Assembly (NCBI RefSeq): GCF_034274695.1
Contig: NZ_CP128362.1
Span: forward strand, 248,001 to 312,000
Origin: Chitinophaga sp. LS1
Lineage (GTDB): Bacteria; Bacteroidota; Bacteroidia; Chitinophagales; Chitinophagaceae
DNA: 64,000 nucleotides
Direction: 5' to 3'
Shown: in pieces, positions 14,860-23,761 of the stretch
How the letters are laid out: each line of letters opens with the position of its first letter
How positions within the stretch are numbered: the stretch's first letter is position 1
The notes under the pieces: generated by a model
Seen by the model: the letters and a program-made list of their open reading frames with translations, nothing else
Told to the model about the DNA's origin: nothing
The model's database searches: none
Made by a program: the position numbers and the translations under genes

Positions 14860-15891
14860 TTAGAAACTAGGACAAATCGTCATGCGTTTTGCATTGCTAA
14901 ATGACCTGTTCGTATACAATCCTGTATATACAATCCCTATCTCATAAGCGCCCCTGTGGCTATTTGCAGCAGCAAGCGACGACATCGTTGCATCGTAACT
15001 AAACATCATCTTCACTCCTTTCAACTGATATCCCACCAGCAATACTGCCGCATCTTTTACCCGATAATACGCCCCACCATACAACTGTGTCTCCCCATGC
15101 TCTGAAAGATTATACGCCAGGTGACCACCCATCACTACCTCATTCGATCCCGCCTGTCTTGCATAATAAGCCGAAGGGTTAATAATCACCTTATCACTCA
15201 TCTTTATGCTGGCATTGATAAAACCTGTATAGAGCCTTGGAATGATGGTATTGCCTTCATAAAAAGTCTCACGTGGCTTATTCACATGCTGTGCGGATAC
15301 ACCTGCATTGATGTAAATATTTTCTGTTGGGAAATATGCATAGTTCATACCCACCTGCATATCATAGTAAGTCACACTCGTTGCACTGAAAGGCTCTGAT
15401 GTCGGCACCTGGGCATCAAAGAATTTTCCATTCCACTGATCGCCAAATGTCAGTTTGGTTACATCCACTCTCTTGTTTGCACTACCCACATTAAACCCTA
15501 ATGACAACAAACTACTCTGGCCCAACAACTGGTGATATGCGACAGACGCATACGCCTTTGTAGAAGTCAGATTGCCCGAACCTGCTACATCACGCAACAG
15601 CACACCTCCCACGCCTACCCAGCCATATTCCAGCTTGTCGCGAAACAACTGAAAATCGCCAAATGCAGACATGGTTCTATAGGGGACAGGTATACTCGCC
15701 CACTGATCGCGGTAAGTAACTCCCAACCGGTAGTTACCATCGGGTATAAAACCTGTATTGGCCGGGTTAGTCAGCAATGGTGCATTGAAGTACTGCGAGA
15801 AATGCATGTCCTGTGCATTTCCCTGTAATGCTGTTCCCAACAGCATTATACAACCCGCGATAAATTTTACAAACTGCTTCATGTACGTCAT
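14860..15891 (-). CDS. PorP/SprF family type IX secretion membrane protein
   Basis: 343-aa outer-membrane beta-barrel of the PorP/SprF family. A signal peptide ends at GNAQ. The family hallmark follows immediately: DMHFSQYFNAPLLTNPANTG, then YRLGVTYRDQW and PYRTMSAFGDF. Family members assist secretion or surface attachment of particular T9SS substrates and are often encoded beside their cargo. Here the ATG overlaps the stop of the large cargo gene upstream as ATGA, so the pair is translationally coupled. An alternative start three codons downstream is possible. A terminator follows. Confidence 0.92.
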   Translation of the reverse strand: MTYMKQFVKFIAGCIMLLGTALQGNAQDMHFSQYFNAPLLTNPANTGFIPDGNYRLGVTYRDQWASIPVPYRTMSAFGDFQLFRDKLEYGWVGVGGVLLRDVAGSGNLTSTKAYASVAYHQLLGQSSLLSLGFNVGSANKRVDVTKLTFGDQWNGKFFDAQVPTSEPFSATSVTYYDMQVGMNYAYFPTENIYINAGVSAQHVNKPRETFYEGNTIIPRLYTGFINASIKMSDKVIINPSAYYARQAGSNEVVMGGHLAYNLSEHGETQLYGGAYYRVKDAAVLLVGYQLKGVKMMFSYDATMSSLAAANSHRGAYEIGIVYTGLYTNRSFSNAKRMTICPSF

Positions 15892-18800
15892 CTTAACAAG
15901 GTTACACTACCGTTCTTTGTCGCCGAAGTGCCATCATTGAACTGTACATTGATGACAAAGGCATAGGCATCCATTGGCTGAATAGATCCAGCGTATACCC
16001 CGTTCCAGCCAATATTCGCATCATTCGTTTCGAATACCAACCGGCCTACGCGGTTATAAATTTTCATGTTGAACTTAGAGATACCAAATCCTTTCACAAG
16101 GAACACATCATTCACCCCATCTCCATTCGGAGAGAAAGCGGAAGGAATATCGAACAATGGTATCACGATCGCACTTACCTGCTTCACAGCTGTATCCTTA
16201 CATCCTGCTGCATTTACAGCTATCAGTGATACATCATACACGCCTGTTGAATTATACTGATACACCGGGTTCGTTGTTGTAGAACCATTGCCATCTCCAT
16301 ATTCCCAGTCGAAACTGATCGCATCTGCAGAAGATTGATTCGTAAATGTAACCGGTGTATTCTCTATCGGTGTCACCGGCGAATATGTAAAGTCCGCTGT
16401 TGGTGCATCGAATACATGTATTGTAACGGTGGTATCATCCTCCTTGTTACAGGTGTTGTTATCTACCACATGCAGACTGATGGTATACTCACCTGCTGTA
16501 TAATAAGTGTGTGTTGGATTTACATCTGTCGATGTACCGCCATCACCAAAGTCCCAGGTAAATGTTTCACCACCAGATGTTGTGTTATTAAAGTCCAGTG
16601 TTGCAGGTACACAACTACTGTCTGCCACAATGAACGATGCTTTCACATTTGCCGCTACGCGCAGTGTCACTGTATCTACATCCGGGGCATTACAATAGTT
16701 TGTATCTACGAGTGTCAGCGTTACATTGTACACACCTTCTGCAGCAAATGAATGTGCATATGGGAAGTCTGATGGGCCTACTGTCACTGGTGCAGTACCA
16801 TCACCAAAATTCAATGTGAATGAATTGCTCTGATAAGGTTTGGGTGGTGTGCTCACCAGGTCAAAAAGGTAACTCAGCGATTCACATGGTGGTTGTCTGG
16901 CCGCTGTCATGTCGAATACCGCTTCGTCTGTTCTGATACGCAGTTCCAGTGTAGACGTATCACAACCATTACAACTGGCCGGATCACATTTGATCAGGGT
17001 CACTGTATAGTTCCCTGAATTATTGTAAGTATGTGTCACTGTATCATCAGTACCGGTAACGGTTGTTCCATCACCAAAGTTCCAAGTCCAGGTCACTGCA
17101 CTTGTACCCGTTGTATCTATGAATGTTATGGTGGCGGGCACACAATAATTTGTTTTTCTATCTTCTGTTTTGATACCTGCTCTTACCCCATCGAGATTGA
17201 ATGCAATCTTCAAACAACCCAGGTTACACTTATCATCAGGTGGTGCTGTCGTAGCATATGCTCCGGGTGTAGTGGGGTACCTTGGCCTGTAGCTGGTACC
17301 TGTTCCACACCATGCACAAATACCCTGGTAGATCACCCCATTTCTGTCGAAACGGCTGGTACCACCATCCACGTGTTCGTATGTACCATTTCCTCCAAAG
17401 TAGCTACCAAAGAGGATATCCGTTGCATCTTTTTGCAACACGAAGAAGTAAAAATCCTGACTATCCGTGGTACGTTGCAATGGATTTTTGATCGGCATTC
17501 CACTCGTATTCGAGTTAGGATAACGCAGACTCACATCAATACCACCACCCCATCCGGATACATACACATTCTCGCAACGATCTACCAGAAAGGCTACCGG
17601 CGAAATACTAGGCGTGGAAGCGGATTTACCAAATGTGGTACTGTATACAAATGCAGACAAGTCAGGTTGCAGTTTTGCAATGAACTGCCTGGAATTATCA
17701 TTGTAGAAAGAGGTCGTACCTGTAGGTTGTACCACCGGCCAGGTGCCTTCTGTTGTACCCATGATGTACACAAAACCTTTGTCATCCATCTGTATGCCAT
17801 ATACCTGATCGGCAGCGGCAGTAGAAGCACCCATGTAGGTACTTTGCGTGATGGTCTTACCGTCTGTTGTGATGTGTGCTATCCAGCCATCACATGCACC
17901 ACCTTTGTAGGATGTATAAAGTGTACTTCCTTTGATAGGAAAATCGGTACTGGCAGTACCCCCTGCTACATACAGACTGCTGGTGCCATTCAATGCTAAT
18001 ACAAATGCTGCATCTTCATTGCTGCCACCTATAAATGTAGCCCATACCATATCTGTACAGGTAGGATTCAATTTCATAATCACGCCATCCTGTTTACCAC
18101 CAAAAGTGGGTTGGAGTACGCCTGTTGTCACCGGAAAATTACTACCGCGGGTACAGCTGGCTACGTAGATATAACCGGCATCGTCAATCACCACTTCACT
18201 ACGTGCATCATCGCCATAGTTGCGGAGTAGTAAACTTGAACCCTGCGTTCTGTCTTCACGAATATTCACCCCATCATCAGAAGAGGACCCAATCATCAAA
18301 GAACCGATATAAGCTGAACCATCTGCATTCAGTTTTGTCACGACGATATCCCAGCCACCCTGTGTACCAATCAATTTGGAATAAGGATAGTCGGTTGAGG
18401 TCGTTCTGCCTGATATAACGAGGTTATTATTTGCATCTACGAATAAGCTATGTGGTTGTTCCTTGCCGCTACCACCAAGATATGTGGCATAAATTAACTG
18501 ACGGCCATTGGAACTGAATTTACTGATGCCGATATCGAATGTACCACTGTGGTTGTACTGTGTCTGAAAAGCACCGGTAGTAACAGGATAACCTGTGCCG
18601 AACACGATACCGCCTCCATAAAAATTACCCGCACCATCGTAGGTAGCGGTAAAGCCCCAGTTGTCAGCTGTAGAACCGGATACGGTAGAGAAGATATAAC
18701 TCGGATCAATGATGAGCGGATATGCCTTGTTGTAATCACCGCTAACTTTATATTTCAGTTTATCGCCACTCAGGGAGTAGGATACTTTTACTGTTACACG

Positions 18801-19556
18801 TTCGTTGTCGATATACTGATAAGCCAGCGGCATCTGTTCTGTCACCGTACCTACTGAGGTAGTGATGATCAGGTTTCCTTTCTTCACTTCCACTTTATTG
18901 GCGCCGGAATATTGTAACTGTACCTGTGATGGATCTGCACCGGGTTGTACAATCAGGTCATATTTCAAAACACCTGCATCTGAATACACCTGCATATCAA
19001 TACCGGTGTACAGTGATTTGTAATTGACCAATCCATAAGATTTTACATGAGAGGCCCATTTAGACTTATCATTTCCGATCAGGTAATTGGAGTAGCTGTC
19101 TGCTGCTTTATCTGCGGAGATCTCAGGATTGTTGGCATTTAAGAAGGTCACTTCGTAAGCATGGCTTCTGATCACAGGGAGGGAATCGGAAGTATTGCTG
19201 GTGGAAGAGGATGAAGAACGGGATACAGAGCTGGTGCTGGTGGTCACTGTACCCGGAACGAATTGCCACGTGGTATCGTTGGTGCGGGCATGACCGTGCA
19301 TTTTTTCAGCCAGTGCAAACATGTCGTCTTTGTTCTGTAATAAGAACATAAAACTGGTGCGCTTCAGGAATACGGCGCCACCACCCATATCTGCTTTGTA
19401 TAGGAAATCGCCTGTCCATTGCCCTTTATTCTCTGTGAATTGCAGGGCTCTGCTATAATACATTTCCTGCGCTGTCGCCGTCTGTGCCATTACACGTTCG
19501 CCTACAAAAAGCGAAATTATAAAAGCTAAGCAGCCTATAGGGAAACTACATTTCAT
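15888..19556 (-). CDS. Giant T9SS type B cargo protein with SBBP and PKD domains
   Basis: 1222-aa predicted secreted protein. The ATG giving MKCSFPIGCLAFIISLFVG is preferred over a GTG ten codons upstream because it puts the signal peptide at the N-terminus. The N-terminal third resembles the DUF7948-type module (LQFTENKGQWTGDFLYKADM). A beta-propeller of SBBP repeats follows (FATYLGG-type strands, e.g. YATYLGGSGKEQPHS and WATFIGGSNEDAA). At least four PKD domains come next (WTWNFGDGTT, FTWDFGDGGTS, FDWEYGDGNGS). The type B sorting domain ends it: IPSAFSPNGDGVNDVF, then IYNRVGRLVFETND. It is coupled to the PorP/SprF gene, its likely secretion partner. Confidence 0.9.
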   Translation of the reverse strand: MKCSFPIGCLAFIISLFVGERVMAQTATAQEMYYSRALQFTENKGQWTGDFLYKADMGGGAVFLKRTSFMFLLQNKDDMFALAEKMHGHARTNDTTWQFVPGTVTTSTSSVSRSSSSSTSNTSDSLPVIRSHAYEVTFLNANNPEISADKAADSYSNYLIGNDKSKWASHVKSYGLVNYKSLYTGIDMQVYSDAGVLKYDLIVQPGADPSQVQLQYSGANKVEVKKGNLIITTSVGTVTEQMPLAYQYIDNERVTVKVSYSLSGDKLKYKVSGDYNKAYPLIIDPSYIFSTVSGSTADNWGFTATYDGAGNFYGGGIVFGTGYPVTTGAFQTQYNHSGTFDIGISKFSSNGRQLIYATYLGGSGKEQPHSLFVDANNNLVISGRTTSTDYPYSKLIGTQGGWDIVVTKLNADGSAYIGSLMIGSSSDDGVNIREDRTQGSSLLLRNYGDDARSEVVIDDAGYIYVASCTRGSNFPVTTGVLQPTFGGKQDGVIMKLNPTCTDMVWATFIGGSNEDAAFVLALNGTSSLYVAGGTASTDFPIKGSTLYTSYKGGACDGWIAHITTDGKTITQSTYMGASTAAADQVYGIQMDDKGFVYIMGTTEGTWPVVQPTGTTSFYNDNSRQFIAKLQPDLSAFVYSTTFGKSASTPSISPVAFLVDRCENVYVSGWGGGIDVSLRYPNSNTSGMPIKNPLQRTTDSQDFYFFVLQKDATDILFGSYFGGNGTYEHVDGGTSRFDRNGVIYQGICAWCGTGTSYRPRYPTTPGAYATTAPPDDKCNLGCLKIAFNLDGVRAGIKTEDRKTNYCVPATITFIDTTGTSAVTWTWNFGDGTTVTGTDDTVTHTYNNSGNYTVTLIKCDPASCNGCDTSTLELRIRTDEAVFDMTAARQPPCESLSYLFDLVSTPPKPYQSNSFTLNFGDGTAPVTVGPSDFPYAHSFAAEGVYNVTLTLVDTNYCNAPDVDTVTLRVAANVKASFIVADSSCVPATLDFNNTTSGGETFTWDFGDGGTSTDVNPTHTYYTAGEYTISLHVVDNNTCNKEDDTTVTIHVFDAPTADFTYSPVTPIENTPVTFTNQSSADAISFDWEYGDGNGSTTTNPVYQYNSTGVYDVSLIAVNAAGCKDTAVKQVSAIVIPLFDIPSAFSPNGDGVNDVFLVKGFGISKFNMKIYNRVGRLVFETNDANIGWNGVYAGSIQPMDAYAFVINVQFNDGTSATKNGSVTLLR

Positions 19557-19732
19557 CCGTATTGTATATTTCTTGTTTTTATCCACTGGGATATCAATGG
19601 ATAAGGAGTATTTTGTTTCTGATCAATGTCTCTAAGCTTTAACGCAGACGTCGGTACATATGTTACCGCAATAACAGCGCCAACCTTTAGTATAGTATTA
19701 TCCCAACCTTCCAGCTACGGGAATTTAGATAG

Positions 19733-19759
19733 CCCCCCCGGGGGAGTTTAAGTTAAACT
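19733..19759. other. GC palindrome next to an AT palindrome, upstream of the cargo gene
   Basis: CCCCCGGGGG at 19735-19744 inside a C7G5 run, followed at once by GTTTAAGTTAAAC, a perfect 6+1+6 palindrome. It lies about 180 bases before the cargo gene start, in a spacer with no other recognised feature. Confidence 0.4.
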
Positions 19760-19854
19760 TTCTATTATACCAGTAAACCGGGGCTCATTTATAGATAAAC
19801 GTAAAAACCCGGCAGTAAATTTTGCATTCTCAAGTTATTTTCCTGGGTAACGGG

Positions 19855-21972
19855 TCAGGAGATTTTGCTCCACTGTGATTTCCCTTGCTGCACGGCCAGA
19901 TAATGCTGTAACGCCTGATTTTCAGGCAATGTAAGATCGGGATCTTCCTGTAAAATTTTCTCTGCGCTGGCACGGGCGGCTTCGAGAATGGCTTTGTCGG
20001 CCACGATATCAGCCAGTTTTAAATCCAGTATCCCACTTTGGCGGGTACCTTCTATATCACCGGGACCTCTCAGTTCCATATCTTTTTCTGAAATAAGGAA
20101 TCCATCGTTGGTTTGTACCATTACATTGATACGTTCTTTTGAGTCAGCCCCCAGTTTGTTGCCTGTCATGAGGATACAGTAGGACTGCTCTGCGCCCCTA
20201 CCCACGCGGCCTCTGAGCTGGTGCAGCTGGGAAAGGCCGAATCTTTCCGTACTTTCTATCACCATTACAGAGGCATTGGGTACGTTTACCCCTACCTCTA
20301 TCACAGTAGTAGCCACCATGATCTGGGTGTCGCCGGTTACGAAACGATGCATATTGGTTTCCTTCATATCCACCGGTTGCTTGCCATGTACCATGCTGAT
20401 AAAGTACTGTGGTTCCGGGAAGAAAGCCTTGACCTCTTCATAACCTTTCATGAGATTCTCATAATCAAGGGTTTCAGAGTCTTCGATCAATGGGTACACA
20501 ATGTATGCCTGGCGGCCCTTTTTGATTTCATCTTTGATAAAATTCATTACTGAAGGGCGCTGCCATTCTGTACGGTGTACTGTGGTGATAGGCTTACGGC
20601 CGGGAGGTAGTTCATCTATGACAGACACATCCAGGTCACCGTAAACGGTCATGGCCAGTGTACGGGGGATGGGTGTTGCTGTCATAACAAGGATGTGTGG
20701 AGGCATGGTGTTTTTTTGCCATAACCTTGCGCGCTGTGCTACCCCAAAACGATGTTGTTCATCTACGATGGCGAGGCCCAGGTTGCGGAAAACCACCTGA
20801 TTTTCCAGCAGGGCGTGGGTGCCGATAAGAATTTGTATGTTTCCTTCTTCTGTATCTTTTAAGATCTGCTTGCGGGCTTTGCCTTTTACATTGCCGGTGA
20901 GCAGTGCGACTTTCAGGTCCATTTTTTCAAGGAGTTCAGCAATGCTTTTGTAGTGCTGCTGTGAGAGGATTTCGGTGGGTGCCATAAGGCAGGCCTGAAA
21001 TCCGTTGTCGATGGCGAGGAGCATAGTCAGCAGGGCTACCATGGTTTTGCCGCTACCTACATCTCCCTGCACTAACCGGTTCATCTGACGGCCGGTGGCG
21101 GTGTCCTGCCTGATTTCCCTGAGTACTCTTTTTTGTGCGCCGGTCAGAGAGAACGGGAGATGTTCGTTGTAAAAAGCATTAAACGTATCACCTACGCTTG
21201 TGAACAAAAATCCGTGTGAGGCAGCTTGCCTCCTGATCTTGAGCCGGCAGATGCGGATCTGGGCCAGGAACAGTTCTTCAAATTTCAGTCTTCTTCTGGC
21301 CTGTGCTGCATCCTCTTCGCTGGCAGGGAAGTGAATTTTGAAGAAGGATTTTGATCTTTCCATCAGCCGGTATTGGTGAATGACCGGGAGTGGGATATTT
21401 TCAGGGATCTCGCGCGGGGACAATTGTTCAAGCAGATTTTTAGTGAGCTTGCCAATAGCCTTTGCAGTTAATCCCCTGGCTTTTAATTTTTCGGTGGTGG
21501 AATAGACAGGTTCCAGCGTTGGTTTGCCGGTGACGGTTTCTTCTGTGACCAGGTCCATTTCCGGGTGGGACATTTGCAGGTAGCCGTTGAATACGGAGAG
21601 GCGTCCGAATACAAGGTAGTTGGCGTGTTGCTGGAGGGATTTCTCCATCCATTGGTGTCCCTGAAACCAGACGAGAGGTATTTCGCCGGTGTCGTCGCGC
21701 AAAGTGGCGACGAGGCGTTTTGCACGTTTTTCGCCGACGGTTTCAATGCTGGTGATGCGGCCTTTGATCTGCACGAAATCCATTTGAGCATGGAGGCTGA
21801 TGATTTTTTCCACTTTGGTACGGTCTACGTAGCGGAAGGGGAAATAACTCAGCAGATCCCTGAAGGTGTGGATACCGGCTTCTTTGCGCAGGAGTTCCCC
21901 CCGTTGAGGGCCGACGCCTTTCAGGTACTCTATTGGATTGGATAATATGGCAGTTCGAATGGAGGCTTCCAT
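19855..21972 (-). CDS. recG: ATP-dependent DNA helicase RecG
   Basis: 705-aa superfamily 2 helicase that reverses stalled replication forks and processes Holliday junctions. The N-terminal wedge (OB) domain begins PIEYLKGVGPQRGELL. The helicase core has Walker A GDVGSGKTMVA, motif II DEQHRFGVAQR (DEQH), motif III MTATPIPRTLAMT, and VEVGVNVPNASVMVI and HQLRGRVGR as motifs V and VI. The ATG giving MEASIRTAILSN is chosen over one 15 codons upstream because a TAnnTTTG core lies 9 bases before it and the upstream extension runs towards a hairpin cluster. Confidence 0.96.
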   Translation of the reverse strand: MEASIRTAILSNPIEYLKGVGPQRGELLRKEAGIHTFRDLLSYFPFRYVDRTKVEKIISLHAQMDFVQIKGRITSIETVGEKRAKRLVATLRDDTGEIPLVWFQGHQWMEKSLQQHANYLVFGRLSVFNGYLQMSHPEMDLVTEETVTGKPTLEPVYSTTEKLKARGLTAKAIGKLTKNLLEQLSPREIPENIPLPVIHQYRLMERSKSFFKIHFPASEEDAAQARRRLKFEELFLAQIRICRLKIRRQAASHGFLFTSVGDTFNAFYNEHLPFSLTGAQKRVLREIRQDTATGRQMNRLVQGDVGSGKTMVALLTMLLAIDNGFQACLMAPTEILSQQHYKSIAELLEKMDLKVALLTGNVKGKARKQILKDTEEGNIQILIGTHALLENQVVFRNLGLAIVDEQHRFGVAQRARLWQKNTMPPHILVMTATPIPRTLAMTVYGDLDVSVIDELPPGRKPITTVHRTEWQRPSVMNFIKDEIKKGRQAYIVYPLIEDSETLDYENLMKGYEEVKAFFPEPQYFISMVHGKQPVDMKETNMHRFVTGDTQIMVATTVIEVGVNVPNASVMVIESTERFGLSQLHQLRGRVGRGAEQSYCILMTGNKLGADSKERINVMVQTNDGFLISEKDMELRGPGDIEGTRQSGILDLKLADIVADKAILEAARASAEKILQEDPDLTLPENQALQHYLAVQQGKSQWSKIS

Positions 21973-21981
21973 GATGAAATA

Positions 21982-21989
21982 CAAAAATA
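21982..21989 (-). promoter_or_regulatory. Bacteroidota -7 promoter element (TATTTTTG) for recG
   Basis: TATTTTTG on the minus strand, 9 bases before the recG ATG; it decides the start choice. Confidence 0.6.
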
Positions 21990-22052
21990 GCGGAAGTCGC
22001 GCCTTTAAAAAAGCCATTTATCCAATTGGCGGAAAAGCTGTTTATCCAATTG

Positions 22053-22139
22053 GCGAAAATCGAGGATTTGCTTTCAGCAAATCCTCGATTTTCGCGAGCA
22101 GGCAATTGAATTTTGCCAGAGGCAAAATTCAATTGCCTG
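22053..22139. repeat. Two adjacent long perfect hairpins between citrate synthase and recG
   Basis: Hairpin A (22053-22095): a 20-bp perfect stem GCGAAAATCGAGGATTTGCT with loop TTC. Hairpin B (22099-22139): a 19-bp perfect stem CAGGCAATTGAATTTTGCC with loop AGA. A direct repeat GTTTATCCAATTGGCG-like (22015-22030 and 22040-22055) precedes them. Neither hairpin is followed by a good T-run, and the true terminator of the citrate synthase gene lies separately at 22177-22223. Confidence 0.85.
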
Positions 22140-22176
22140 AAAAGACTGGAGAAGACTGGAAATTGCCGGAAATACA

Positions 22177-22223
22177 AAAGAGCGAACTAAAGCCCCTTCG
22201 CAGGTTCTTTTAGTTCGCTCTTT
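22177..22223 (-). terminator. Terminator of the citrate synthase gene
   Basis: A 15-bp perfect stem AAAGAGCGAACTAAA with its complement around a 17-base loop that can itself fold. It starts 23 bases past the stop, with a T-rich tail on the minus strand. Confidence 0.85.
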
Positions 22224-22245
22224 AAAATTTATTCTTATTAAAGAA

Positions 22246-23565
22246 TTACTCAGCTTCCACCTTCCCTTCTACAAACTGCTTCATCCACTCAGTAGTAACA
22301 CTCTTTGGTCTTTCGAGAGAGAAACCAAGTGCACGATCCCAACAAAGCGAGGCTAAAACTCCCAATGCGCGGGATACACCAAACAATACTGTATAGAATT
22401 CATACTCTACCAAACCATAATGTACCAACAGTGCACCAGAATGTGCATCTACGTTAGGCCATGGGTTCTTTACCTTACCCAGATCTTCCAGGATCGGTGG
22501 TACAGTTTCATATACATTCCATACAATATTCACCAGTTCATCATCAGCCAGATGTTTCTTTGCAAACTCCATCTGTGCTGTGAAACGAGGATCTGTTTTA
22601 CGGAGTACGGCGTGACCATAACCTGGTACTACCTTACCATCTGCAAGGGTTTTGCGTACATATTCTTCAATCTGTTGTTTTGAAGGATTTGATACACCCA
22701 GTTCCTCACGCATCTTCAGGATCCACTTAATCACTTCCTGGTTAGCCAGGCCATGCAATGGACCTGCCAGACCATTCATACCTGCAGCAAATGACAGATA
22801 TGCATCGCTCAGTGCAGAACCTACCAGGTGAGTGGTATGCGCACTTACGTTACCACCTTCGTGGTCAGCGTGAATCACCATGTACAAACGCATCAGCTCA
22901 CGGAAGGCCTCATCTTCATAACCCAGCATGTGTGCGAAGTTACCAGCCCAGTCCAACAGACCATTTGGCTGAATATGTACATTGTTCTTGTATTTACGAC
23001 GGTATATATAAGCAGCTATACGAGGCAGACGGGCAATGAGATCCATTGTATCGTCATACATATAGCTCCAGTAATCTTTTTTATTGATACCTTCTGCATA
23101 AGCTTTGGCAAAAGCAGATTCTGTCTGCAACGCCATCACCCCTACAGTGAACATGGTCATTGGGTGGGTACTCACAGGCAATGCATCGATCGCAGCAAAT
23201 ACGTGCGTAGGCACATGCGAACGACGTGCAAACTGGGCGGATAAATACTGTACATCTGCTTCGGTGGGCAACTCTCCTATTAACATCAAATAAAACAGTC
23301 CCTCCGGTAATGGCTCCTCTCCGCCTTTCACTTTCGGCAGTTTTTCGCGCAGCTCAGGAATGCTGAAGCCGCGGAAGCGGATACCTTCATTTGCATCCAG
23401 TAACGAAGTTTCTGTAACCAAACCGGTAATACCGCGTTGTCCCTGGTACACCTGTGCTACTGTTACATCCTCAATTTTTCTGGTTCCGTGGTTTTTAACA
23501 AGGTCTTTAATCTCAACGTTCAGCTCATCGGCCTTGACCTTAAATTTTTCTTTTATATGACCCAT
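22246..23565 (-). CDS. gltA: Citrate synthase, eukaryotic (mitochondrial-like) type
   Basis: 439-aa enzyme condensing oxaloacetate and acetyl-CoA at the entry of the TCA cycle. The catalytic residues are visible in near-canonical motifs: NGLAGPLHGLANQE (His near 268), VPGYGHAVLRKTDPRF (His near 317) and PWPNVDAHSGALL (Asp near 372), numbering close to mitochondrial 274/320/375. Segments such as HEGGNVSAHT, HLVGSALSDAYLSFAA and FYTVLFGVSRALGVLA read like animal mitochondrial citrate synthase rather than E. coli GltA. The same type is known in Geobacter. A dimeric, non-NADH-inhibited enzyme is inferred. Monocistronic, with its own promoter and terminator. Confidence 0.95.
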   Translation of the reverse strand: MGHIKEKFKVKADELNVEIKDLVKNHGTRKIEDVTVAQVYQGQRGITGLVTETSLLDANEGIRFRGFSIPELREKLPKVKGGEEPLPEGLFYLMLIGELPTEADVQYLSAQFARRSHVPTHVFAAIDALPVSTHPMTMFTVGVMALQTESAFAKAYAEGINKKDYWSYMYDDTMDLIARLPRIAAYIYRRKYKNNVHIQPNGLLDWAGNFAHMLGYEDEAFRELMRLYMVIHADHEGGNVSAHTTHLVGSALSDAYLSFAAGMNGLAGPLHGLANQEVIKWILKMREELGVSNPSKQQIEEYVRKTLADGKVVPGYGHAVLRKTDPRFTAQMEFAKKHLADDELVNIVWNVYETVPPILEDLGKVKNPWPNVDAHSGALLVHYGLVEYEFYTVLFGVSRALGVLASLCWDRALGFSLERPKSVTTEWMKQFVEGKVEAE

Positions 23566-23610
23566 TTTAAACTGTTAATTGGTAATGATAACAAAAAGAC
23601 GATCAATTGT

Positions 23611-23618
23611 CAAAAGTA
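23611..23618 (-). promoter_or_regulatory. Bacteroidota -7 promoter element (TACTTTTG) for citrate synthase
   Basis: TACTTTTG on the minus strand, 45 bases before the ATG. Confidence 0.55.
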
Positions 23619-23761
23619 ATGATTTGTTAATGAACTTAACATTAATATGATCAGCCTGAAAGAGGCGATAATTCATGCGCAAAAATGTAAACTACTGGCT
23701 ATCAAAATACTAACAAGTAAATAATCCTACATTCACTAAATATTAAAGAAATGTGAATTTT

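Noticed and set aside
17031..17999. A 322-codon forward frame opposite the giant cargo gene
   Set aside because: It lies wholly antisense to a well-supported SBBP/PKD coding region; the peptide is Cys/Ile/Thr-rich with no recognisable motif.
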